Positions 1 to 6,283 of a stretch of 13,152 nucleotides of DNA are shown piece after piece (the stretch's first letter is position 1; each line of letters opens with the position of its first letter). The notes below the pieces were generated by a model, which ran no database searches, had not been told where the DNA came from, and saw nothing but the letters and a program-made list of their open reading frames with translations. Source of the DNA: LSNR01 sp964603325 (GTDB lineage Bacteria; Patescibacteriota; Minisyncoccia; Moranbacterales; UBA9337). Made by a program: the position numbers and the translations under genes. The stretch is taken from positions 1 through 13,152 of the forward strand of contig CAZRUH010000018.1 in NCBI GenBank assembly GCA_964603325.1, read 5' to 3'.

Positions 1-104
1 GAATAGAACGATATAACCGCCACCGAAAAAACAAACAACAAAACCAACGCTTCTATTAGAGACGCTGATTTTCTAAATTTGTTTTTGTTTTTAAATAAAA
101 ACAT
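1..104 (-). CDS. Prepilin-like protein, N-terminus only (cut by window edge)
   Basis: A reading frame opens with ATG at 104-102 and runs off the left edge. It encodes 34 complete codons with the layout of a type IV prepilin or pseudopilin. There is a short basic leader of about 14 residues rich in Lys, Asn and Arg. Then comes the prepilin-peptidase-type motif KS/ASLIEALV with Glu at +5, followed by an unbroken hydrophobic stretch (VLLFVFSVAVISFY). Such proteins are cleaved and methylated by PilD, and their hydrophobic helix packs into pilus fibres or type II-like pseudopili. The ATG lies 20 bases after the lytic transglycosylase stop, so the two are probably co-transcribed. A GGGAG lies only 2 bases before the ATG, too close for a normal ribosome site, so the start is not fully certain. 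The class (major pilin, minor pilin or pseudopilin) cannot be told from this fragment. Confidence 0.72.
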   Translation of the reverse strand, partial: MFLFKNKNKFRKSASLIEALVLLFVFSVAVISFY

Positions 105-124
105 TACTCCCAAAAATACAATAT

Positions 125-1447
125 TTATAATTTATTATAATTGCCGGACAAGGATTGAACAGTTTTTGCATAATGAGTTAATCCGTAACAACTCCAACCT
201 AAATATTTCATTGAGGCATATTCTTCCCATTTTATTTTTATTTTTTTACCGGTGCAAGGACTGGTTATTCTAACTTTTCCTTTTTCGGTCGCTCCATCAT
301 TCTTTAACTTAAGAGCCATTGCCATAACTCCATCAACGAGATTCCATGGGTCCGGCGGATTATGCCCCGTATGACTCGCAATTTGAGATTCATATCCTTT
401 CCATGTGTCAGGCATAAACTGCGCCGCACCCATTGCGCCACCGGTACCTTTATAACTTCGCGGAGGGCAAGAAACTTTTTTCTTTTTATAGTTGTATCCT
501 AATTTTTTACAAATACTTTTAAATATGCTTTTGCGATAAGAGCTCATTCTACTCTCCTTATAATTGCAACTCCCCACAGACGCTCCCAATCTTGATTCCA
601 CCGACAACATTCCAAACAAAAATCCCTTTCTGACGCCTGTTGACTTACTGGCAAACTTTATCGCATCTTTTACATCGCCGGTATTATAACTTTTTCCCAA
701 AATTCTGTTTAAATCATTTTTCAAAGTAGCCAATTTAGATCTGATTTTTTCAATGCTTGCCATCTTCTCTCTCACCTCCACCTGCAGTCCCACCTGTTGT
801 CTTTCAAGATTTCTTTTTTGACTGATTTTTAGCGCCAATAATTTATCTTTTTTTTCTTTTGCCTCAGCAAGTTCTTTTTTTTCTTTATCAATCAAATCTT
901 GATTTTCTTTAACATTTTTTATGGATTTTAATATCCTTTCCTTCATTCGCAAAAAACTATCCACATTGCTTACATTCTCAATAAAACTATCTTTTTCAAA
1001 GATTATATACAAAAACGGCTGCTGGGAATTAGTATAAACCGCTTGTATCATTTTTTTCAACATTTCTCTTTTCTTGTTTTTATCACTCTCCAATCTTTTT
1101 AACTCCTCTTCTTTTCTTTTTATGGTTTCTTCCACTTTATCTATCTCCGCTTGAGTGTTGTCAATATCTTTTTTTGTATAATAGACCGCATTTTTAACTT
1201 TTGTTAAATCTTGTTCCAATTTTTCCTTTTGTTTCGTTTTTTTCTTTAGTTTCTTATTAAGTTCTTTAATGTCTCCTTTAACTTCTTTTTTTTGTTTTTC
1301 CAGTTTTTCTTCTTCGGCTTGCTTGTCAGTTGTTGAAACATCTTCCGCATAAACATTTTTCAAAAACAAAAAACCGCCGATAATAAACAATAATCCCAAT
1401 ACCGACAACAAAAATTTATTAATTTTAATTTCTTTTTTGTTTTTCAT
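125..1447 (-). CDS. Secreted coiled-coil lytic transglycosylase (SLT/MltB-like domain)
   Basis: A 440-residue cell-wall enzyme. The N-terminus has a Lys/Asn-rich start, a hydrophobic segment at about 11-30 and a possible signal-peptidase site after VYA (residue 34); if uncleaved, it is a membrane anchor. Residues about 42-250 are a Lys/Glu-rich coiled coil of the EnvC/CwlO type. A lytic transglycosylase fold follows: the likely catalytic Glu284 in LSVESRLG, GAMGAAQFMPDTW at 337-349, and a C-terminal part with NPPDPWN. This fold cleaves the MurNAc-GlcNAc bond outside the cytoplasmic membrane. The catalytic half carries five Cys (294, 313, 327, 398, 420), which could form disulfides. There is no lipobox Cys. 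The gene has its own candidate promoter and follows the fusA terminator. An AAGGTGG at 1464-1470 is 16 bases before the ATG, too far for a standard site, and no better in-frame start lies between. The domain call is firm; the physiological partner is unknown, though the next gene is prepilin-like. Confidence 0.87.
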   Translation of the reverse strand: MKNKKEIKINKFLLSVLGLLFIIGGFLFLKNVYAEDVSTTDKQAEEEKLEKQKKEVKGDIKELNKKLKKKTKQKEKLEQDLTKVKNAVYYTKKDIDNTQAEIDKVEETIKRKEEELKRLESDKNKKREMLKKMIQAVYTNSQQPFLYIIFEKDSFIENVSNVDSFLRMKERILKSIKNVKENQDLIDKEKKELAEAKEKKDKLLALKISQKRNLERQQVGLQVEVREKMASIEKIRSKLATLKNDLNRILGKSYNTGDVKDAIKFASKSTGVRKGFLFGMLSVESRLGASVGSCNYKESRMSSYRKSIFKSICKKLGYNYKKKKVSCPPRSYKGTGGAMGAAQFMPDTWKGYESQIASHTGHNPPDPWNLVDGVMAMALKLKNDGATEKGKVRITSPCTGKKIKIKWEEYASMKYLGWSCYGLTHYAKTVQSLSGNYNKL

Positions 1448-1474
1448 AATGCAAGATAAATTTCCACCTTTGAT

Positions 1475-1501
1475 ATTTTACCATAAATTAAATTAAAACA
1501 A
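1475..1501 (-). promoter_or_regulatory. Candidate promoter of the lytic transglycosylase gene
   Basis: On the minus strand an extended -10 element, TGGTAAAAT (1483-1475), has a weak -35 TTGTTT (1501-1496) with a short 15-base spacer. It sits between the fusA terminator and the ATG at 1447, where a promoter is needed. The predicted leader would be only about 20 bases. The call rests on position and the extended -10. Confidence 0.4.
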
Positions 1502-1564
1502 AATATCCTCGTGTTAAATCAGTTTTAAGCGCTCCCTCAAGCGTTTTCATTGATTTTTTTAATC

Positions 1565-1595
1565 AAAAAAAACGCCGAGTGATTTCAGCGTTTTT
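1565..1595 (-). terminator. Intrinsic terminator after fusA
   Basis: Read on the minus strand, CGCTGA (1590-1585) pairs with TCGGCG (1578-1573), with one T-G wobble, around the 6-base loop AATCAC. Flanking A and T tracts extend the stem, and eight T (1572-1565) follow. It lies 35 bases beyond the fusA stop and closes the rpsL-rpsG-fusA unit. The plus strand has five T after the stem, so weak two-way action is possible, but no plus-strand gene ends here. Confidence 0.85.
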
Positions 1596-1629
1596 AAAAA
1601 ATGAGTTATTCTCTTTGTTAAGTCTATTG

Positions 1630-3750
1630 TTATTCTTTTCCTTCTCCCATAAGTTCTTGCGCGATATTGCTTGGCACTTCAGAATATTTCTCAAATTCCA
1701 TTGCATAATTCGCTCTACCTTGCGTCATACTTCTAAGTTGCGTAGCGTAACCAAACATAGATGCTAAAGGTATCTCGGCTTCTATTTCTTTAATAACCGT
1801 ATTACCGGAACCTTTATCAACAATCTCTTTGATAATTCCTCGTTTAGAATTTATATCGCCAACAACATCTCCCATATATTGTTCCGGGACTGTCACCGCC
1901 ACTCTCATTATCGGTTCCAACAAAACCGGTTTTGCTTTTTTTGCAGCTTCTTTAAACGCCATTGAGCCGGCAATTTTAAATGCAGACTCCGAAGAATCAA
2001 CATCATGAAAACTTCCATCATACAATGTTGCTTTTATATCCACCATTGGAAATCCCGCCAAAACCCCATTTTCCATCGCTTCTTTGATTCCTTTTTCAAC
2101 GTGAGGAATAAATTCTTGAGGAATCGCTCCACCTTTGATTTCATCAACAAATTCAAATATTTTCTCTTCTCGTTCCTTTTTTTCTTCATCAGTTTCATTT
2201 TCCCCCGCAACAGTAACTAATGGCTCTAATCTTATCCAACAATGTCCATATTGTCCGCGACCACCGGACTGTTTGATGTATTTTCCTTCCGCTTCAGAAG
2301 TTGTTCTAATTGTTTCCCGATAAGCAACTTGGGGTTTTCCAATATTTGCTTCCACCTTAAACTCCCTCTTCATCCTATCTACAAGAACATCTAAGTGCAA
2401 TTCTCCCATTCCGGAAATAATAGTTTGTCCGGTCTCCTCATCCGTCCTTACTCTAAAAGTTGGATCTTCTTCAGATAACTTTTTCAAAGCCACTCCCATT
2501 TTTTCCTGATCAGCCTTTGTTTTCGGTTCAATAGCAATATCAATAACCGGCTCCGGAAATGTCATTTTCTCCAAAATCACCGGCCTTTCCGCATCGCACA
2601 AAGTGTCCCCGGTGGTTGTATTTTTCAATCCAACCAAAGCGCCTATTTCTCCGGCACCCAACTCTTCCACTTCTTCACGATGATTGGAATGCATCCTCAA
2701 TATTCTTCCCACTCTCTCCTTCTCTCCTTTTGTAGAGTTATAAATATATGAACCGGCTTTGAGAGAACCGGAATAAATTCTAAAAAATGTCAATTGTCCA
2801 ACAAACGGATCCGCGGCGACTTTAAACGCCAGTGCTGCAAACGGCTCATCATTTGACGGTTTAATTTCAACCTCTTCACCGGTTTTCGCATTTTCAGCTT
2901 TTACCGGTGGCAAATCTACCGGAGAAGGCAAATAATCAACTACGGCATCCAAAACCAACTGAACCCCTTTATTCCTAAGGGCTGTTCCTGTCAATACGGG
3001 AATAATTTCTACATTAATTACAGCTTTTCTAAGCGCTTTCTTTAATTCCTCTTCCGATATTTCTTCTCCATTAAGATATTTATCAATTAAAACATCATCC
3101 GTTTCGGCAATTTTTTCAACAAGAACATCTCTTTGTTTTTTGGCTTCCTCCAAAAGATCCGCCGGAATCTCTTTTTCAATAACTTTTTCACCCATTTCCC
3201 CCTCAAATTCAACCGCTTTCATTTTCAATAAGTCAACAACTCCGGAAAAATTATCCCTTTCTCCAATGGGCATTTGAATGGCAACAGCTTTCGTGCTTAA
3301 TCTATTATGAATGGTTTTCAAAGCATTATTAAAATCAGCTCCCTCTTTATCAATTTTATTTATAAAGCAAAATCTTGGAACATTATATCTATCCGCTTGT
3401 CTCCAAACTGTTTCCGATTGCGGTTCCACTCCTTCCTTCCCATCAAAAATAACTATCGCTCCATCCAATACACGCAAAGCTCTTTCCACTTCCACGGTGA
3501 AATCAACATGTCCGGGCGTATCAATAATGTTTATTTGATGATCTTTCCAAAAGCAAGTTGTCGCTGCGCTAGTAATGGTAATTCCTCGTTCCCTCTCTTG
3601 TTCCATCCAATCCATAGTTGCTTCGCCCTCATGAACTTCACCGATTTTGTGAGTAATTCCCGTATAATATAAAATGCGCTCGGTGGTCGTGGTTTTCCCG
3701 CCATCAATATGAGCGATTATTCCAATGTTTCTCAGTTTTTTTATATCCAT
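1630..3750 (-). CDS. fusA: Elongation factor G
   Basis: A 706-residue translational GTPase that drives tRNA-mRNA translocation and, with ribosome recycling factor, splits ribosomes. GTPase motifs are in order: P-loop AHIDGGKT (13-20, with Gly where AHIDAGKT is usual), RGITI switch I (55-59), DTPGH (77-81), NKID (131-134) and a G5-like TGTA (254-257). Domain IV shows SGGRGQYGH (495-503) and HDVDSSESAFK (582-592). The protein is slightly longer than E. coli EF-G, mainly because of a charged stretch (about 515-530, rich in Glu and Lys) in domain IV before FEFVDEIKGG. It follows rpsG by 56 bases in the classic rpsL-rpsG-fusA order; tuf does not follow, since a terminator does. No Shine-Dalgarno precedes the ATG. 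The identity is certain. Confidence 0.98.
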   Translation of the reverse strand: MDIKKLRNIGIIAHIDGGKTTTTERILYYTGITHKIGEVHEGEATMDWMEQERERGITITSAATTCFWKDHQINIIDTPGHVDFTVEVERALRVLDGAIVIFDGKEGVEPQSETVWRQADRYNVPRFCFINKIDKEGADFNNALKTIHNRLSTKAVAIQMPIGERDNFSGVVDLLKMKAVEFEGEMGEKVIEKEIPADLLEEAKKQRDVLVEKIAETDDVLIDKYLNGEEISEEELKKALRKAVINVEIIPVLTGTALRNKGVQLVLDAVVDYLPSPVDLPPVKAENAKTGEEVEIKPSNDEPFAALAFKVAADPFVGQLTFFRIYSGSLKAGSYIYNSTKGEKERVGRILRMHSNHREEVEELGAGEIGALVGLKNTTTGDTLCDAERPVILEKMTFPEPVIDIAIEPKTKADQEKMGVALKKLSEEDPTFRVRTDEETGQTIISGMGELHLDVLVDRMKREFKVEANIGKPQVAYRETIRTTSEAEGKYIKQSGGRGQYGHCWIRLEPLVTVAGENETDEEKKEREEKIFEFVDEIKGGAIPQEFIPHVEKGIKEAMENGVLAGFPMVDIKATLYDGSFHDVDSSESAFKIAGSMAFKEAAKKAKPVLLEPIMRVAVTVPEQYMGDVVGDINSKRGIIKEIVDKGSGNTVIKEIEAEIPLASMFGYATQLRSMTQGRANYAMEFEKYSEVPSNIAQELMGEGKE

Positions 3751-3806
3751 AATATCTAAAATTCAAAAATTACCTTAAATCAATTTCCTTTTTTCGTTTT
3801 TGCAAA

Positions 3807-4274
3807 TTAAGCAAAATGAGCAAAAGCCCTGTTGGATTCTGCCATTTTATGAACATCTTCTTTCTTTTTCATAGCTGTCCCCGTTTTTTCTGAAGCATCT
3901 AACAATTCCTTAGCCAGCTTTTCTGACATACTTCCGCCCTTACTTTTTTGACAAGCCTCCTTTATCCATCTCATTGCCATAGTTTGCCTCTTCGTTCCCG
4001 ATACTTGGACGGGAACCTGATAATTTGTCCCACCAACGCGCTTTGATTTCACAATTAGTAACGGAGAAACATTTTTTACCGCTTGCTCAAAAATATTCAA
4101 TCCACCTTTTTGAGTTTTTTCATGAATAATATCAAACGACCTATAAACAACCTTTTCAGCAACACTTCTTTTACCATCTTTCATAATGGTTCCTATAAAA
4201 CGACCAAGTAAAATGTTGCCATACTTAGAGTCGGCCTTCCAATGTTTAGGATATGTCTTTTTTCTTCTTGGCAT
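3807..4274 (-). CDS. rpsG: 30S ribosomal protein S7
   Basis: A 155-residue protein of normal length for S7, the primary binder that nucleates assembly of the 16S rRNA 3' (head) domain and lies near the E site. Recognisable parts are the MPRRKK start, SKYGN, the VPVQV segment, MAMRWI, and the C-terminal MAESNRAFAHFA. It lies 45 bases after rpsL and 56 before fusA. S7 is the translational repressor of the str operon in E. coli; whether it acts here is unknown. The start is supported by MPRR and there is no Shine-Dalgarno before it. Confidence 0.97.
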   Translation of the reverse strand: MPRRKKTYPKHWKADSKYGNILLGRFIGTIMKDGKRSVAEKVVYRSFDIIHEKTQKGGLNIFEQAVKNVSPLLIVKSKRVGGTNYQVPVQVSGTKRQTMAMRWIKEACQKSKGGSMSEKLAKELLDASEKTGTAMKKKEDVHKMAESNRAFAHFA

Positions 4275-4319
4275 AATTTATTTTAATTAAAATTAACTAA
4301 TAAAAATGAGAATCACTGA

Positions 4320-4739
4320 CTATTTTTCTTCTTTCGGTTTTTTAGCTCCATATTTTGAGCGACCGCGCTTCCTTCCTTCAACTCCAGCTGTATCAAGCAC
4401 ACCTCTTACCACATGATAACGAACGCCCGGAAGATCTTTCACTCTTCCTCCTCGTATCATCACAATTGAGTGCTCCTGCAAATTGTGTCCTATTCCGGGA
4501 ATATATGCCGTAACTTCCATTCCGTTAGTTAAACGAACACGAGCAATTTTTCTTAAAGCTGAATTAGGTTTTTTTGGCGTAGTTGTTTTAACGCTCAAAC
4601 AAACCCCCCTCTTAAAAGGACCTTGTGATTTTACGGGCTTATTTTTAAGAGAATTAAAAACAAACGACATTGCCGGTGATTTCGTCTTTTTCTTTACGCT
4701 TTTTCGTGGTTTTCTTTTCAACTGATTTATTGTTGGCAT
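4320..4739 (-). CDS. rpsL: 30S ribosomal protein S12
   Basis: A 139-residue decoding-centre protein. It has the MPTINQLKRK start, then an insert of about 13-15 residues (SFVFNSLKNKPVKSQ region) before GPFKRGVC. This makes it the long form seen for example in Bacillus, rather than the 124-residue E. coli form. TTTPKKPNSALRK and GGRVKDLPGVRYH are intact; both lysines at the streptomycin-resistance positions (E. coli K43 and K88) are present, so the sequence looks streptomycin-sensitive at those sites. It is the first gene of the rpsL-rpsG-fusA unit and follows its own promoter and a structured leader. No Shine-Dalgarno precedes the ATG. Confidence 0.98.
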   Translation of the reverse strand: MPTINQLKRKPRKSVKKKTKSPAMSFVFNSLKNKPVKSQGPFKRGVCLSVKTTTPKKPNSALRKIARVRLTNGMEVTAYIPGIGHNLQEHSIVMIRGGRVKDLPGVRYHVVRGVLDTAGVEGRKRGRSKYGAKKPKEEK

Positions 4740-4828
4740 TGTTTTTAAAGTAAATAAAATATATGGCTACTCCACATATATTATCATTACAATATTAAAA
4801 AATCGCTAAACATTTAGCTTTGCTATTA
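4740..4828 (-). promoter_or_regulatory. Structured 5' leader of rpsL
   Basis: Transcripts from the promoter at 4829-4857 would have a leader of about 80 bases with two hairpins. The first, GCTAAATGTTTAGC (4818-4805), sits at the RNA 5' end and is followed by GA and six T (4802-4797), so it resembles a minimal terminator or a 5' stabiliser. The second pairs ATATGTGG (4779-4772) with CCATATAT (4766-4759), with one G-T wobble and loop AGTAG. It ends 19 bases before the ATG. It could be a site for ribosomal-protein feedback, but no specific binding motif was recognised. Confidence 0.45.
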
Positions 4829-4857
4829 ATAATATATTAAACACTTTTTTTTGTCAA
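4829..4857 (-). promoter_or_regulatory. Strong sigma-70-type promoter of rpsL-rpsG-fusA
   Basis: On the minus strand there is a perfect -35, TTGACA (4857-4852), a 17-base spacer, and the -10 TATTAT (4834-4829). Spacing is ideal and the element lies just upstream of a ribosomal operon, where a strong start is expected. The start of transcription would fall near 4822. Confidence 0.85.
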
Positions 4858-5026
4858 ATTATTGCAAACATTGACATTTTATAAACACGGTCACAACAAA
4901 ACAAAAAACCTTATTAATCTTTTTTTGAAACTAATCAATTATTTCCTGTTAGCGCAAAAATTTAATTTAAAACTCAGAAATATTTCAATTATTCATGTTG
5001 CAACATTTAGTCCGGCGAATAATTTA
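4858..5026 (-). other. Non-coding stretch between uppS and the rpsL promoter
   Basis: No gene or convincing terminator is visible in these 169 bases. The only sharp element is a perfect 12-base palindrome, ATGTTGCAACAT, at 4995-5006, about 20 bases after the uppS stop. It could be a protein-binding site, but it has no T tract and is too compact for a normal hairpin. Read-through from uppS into rpsL therefore remains possible. Confidence 0.5.
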
Positions 5027-5737
5027 TTATTTTCCAACTCTCCTTTCTCTTCCGGAAAACTCCTTAATGGCTATCGTCAAATCATCTTTTCCAAAATCAG
5101 GAAACAGTTTTTTACAAAAATAAAGTTGCGCATTGGCCATATCCCACATCATAAATCCGGCAGATAAATGAGGCTCCCCTCCGGTTCTAATCATAAAGTC
5201 AACAGCCGGCAAATGTTTGGTTAGTAAGTTATTTTTAATCAAAGTTCCGTTAACTTTCTTTGGATTACTAACTTTTTTAACAATGCTTTTTATCGCCTCA
5301 ATCATTTCCTCATCTCCGTTATAAGCAAGGAAAAAATTAAGAGTTCTCTTGCTATATTTCTCGGTTTTTTTAATTCCTTCCTCTAAAATATTTTTCAACT
5401 TTCTTGGAAATTGTTTTCTCCAATTTCCAATAATATTTATTTTTACCTCGTAATCATAAATCTTCTTGCTCTGCAATAACTTTTTAAAATATTTTTCATA
5501 AATTTTTAAAAGAGCTCTCGTTTCTTCAATTGGTCGTTTTTTTAAATTATCCGATGAAGAACCCCAAAATGATATATTCTTAATTCCCAAATCCAAAGCT
5601 TTTTCCGCCAGTTCTTCTATCTTCTCCGCACCGGCCATATGCCCTTCCCATGGCTTCATATTTCTGTTTTTCGCCCAACGACGATTACCGTCGGGAATTA
5701 TAACCAAGTGTTCCGGAATTTTATCTTTTTTATCCAT
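5027..5737 (-). CDS. uppS: cis-Isoprenyl transferase (undecaprenyl diphosphate synthase family), divergent active site
   Basis: A 236-residue member of the cis-prenyltransferase family, which extends farnesyl diphosphate with isopentenyl diphosphate to the C55 lipid carrier of cell-wall precursors at the membrane. Seen: HLVIIPDGNRRWAK (10-23, with Asp16 the usual metal/diphosphate residue), WEGHMAGAEKI (30-40), and RTGGEPH (184-190). Departures from the E. coli enzyme: SSENWNRP appears as SSSDNLKKRP, the second diphosphate Arg (R200) aligns with His190, and the metal-binding Glu (E213, in AELYF) is Gln204 in AQLYF. These may define a lineage-specific clade, not an inactive enzyme; product chain length cannot be told. 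It follows the DUF192 gene by 73 bases with a possible promoter between, and there is no Shine-Dalgarno before the ATG. Confidence 0.88.
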   Translation of the reverse strand: MDKKDKIPEHLVIIPDGNRRWAKNRNMKPWEGHMAGAEKIEELAEKALDLGIKNISFWGSSSDNLKKRPIEETRALLKIYEKYFKKLLQSKKIYDYEVKINIIGNWRKQFPRKLKNILEEGIKKTEKYSKRTLNFFLAYNGDEEMIEAIKSIVKKVSNPKKVNGTLIKNNLLTKHLPAVDFMIRTGGEPHLSAGFMMWDMANAQLYFCKKLFPDFGKDDLTIAIKEFSGRERRVGK

Positions 5738-5772
5738 ACTTTTTTATAGACTTATCTCAAAACAATAACTCT

Positions 5773-5801
5773 ATCCTAAAGTCAAAATATCAAATAGTCA
5801 A
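5773..5801 (-). promoter_or_regulatory. Possible internal promoter for uppS
   Basis: In the 73-base gap before uppS the minus strand has TTGACT (5801-5796), a 17-base spacer and TAGGAT (5778-5773). The -35 is good and the -10 is mediocre. The gap is the longest inside the mraZ-to-uppS gene string, which makes an extra start plausible. Confidence 0.35.
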
Positions 5802-5810
5802 TAACTTTAT

Positions 5811-6275
5811 TCATTTTTTATTTATTCTTAAACTGTCTCCGATTAAAATATTGCATTTTTCTATTTTTCCGGAATTTATCTCCAAAACACGATTTATTTT
5901 TTGAGGAGGATAAATTATTTCTTTTGAATTCTTAGAAAAATTTTTCTTAAAGCCAACAATGACATCATCTCGTAGCCAAATTAAATCAATGGGAAACAAC
6001 ATTTTTTTCATCCAAAATCCATACATGCCGGTTTTTAAAAAACTAAAGAACATTCCGCAATTATCACACAACTCATTTCTTTCCGACAAACCCCTTTTTC
6101 TACTCTTAAAATTATCAGCCACTTCAACGGTAAACCGACAATTTCCCGCGCTGACAATCAAGTGTCTTTGTAAGTTTTGCCTATTTTTTGTCTTATTTTT
6201 AAAAATAAAAATAATTGAAAATAAAAAAAGCAAAGACATTAAAACAATAATTAAAATTCTAAACTTTTTATTCAT
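5811..6275 (-). CDS. Membrane-anchored DUF192 protein
   Basis: A 154-residue protein with a single N-terminal hydrophobic helix (about 6-26) followed by a basic stretch and a DUF192 domain facing outward. Family signatures seen: TVEVADNFKSRKRGLS (49-64), GMFFSF (74-79) and FWMKKMLFPIDLIW (87-100), matching the usual RGLM...GMLF...FWMKNT.IPLDI pattern. DUF192 has no settled biochemical role. An odd point is C70-D-N-C73 just before GMFF, giving a CxxC pair beside the conserved core, plus Cys46 and Cys131. It begins 8 bases after murF ends, so it is almost certainly in the same operon. The stop is TGA. There is no signal-peptidase II lipobox and no Shine-Dalgarno. Confidence 0.88.
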   Translation of the reverse strand: MNKKFRILIIVLMSLLFLFSIIFIFKNKTKNRQNLQRHLIVSAGNCRFTVEVADNFKSRKRGLSERNELCDNCGMFFSFLKTGMYGFWMKKMLFPIDLIWLRDDVIVGFKKNFSKNSKEIIYPPQKINRVLEINSGKIEKCNILIGDSLRINKK

Positions 6276-6283
6276 AATTTTAT

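Noticed and set aside
1528..1548. Repeat AAGCG...AAGCG before the lytic transglycosylase promoter
   Set aside because: The best stem is only four base pairs with a six-base loop and no T tract, so neither a terminator nor an operator can be supported.
3307..3672. Plus-strand open frames of up to 121 codons inside fusA
   Set aside because: They lie wholly opposite the conserved GTPase domain of EF-G and show low-complexity Ser/Ile-rich translations with no ribosome site. The same holds for the other plus-strand frames opposite rpsL, uppS, murF and ftsI.
5811..5813. UGA recoding (code 25 or code 4)
   Set aside because: TGA ends the DUF192 gene at the expected family length, and Trp in conserved motifs is TGG.
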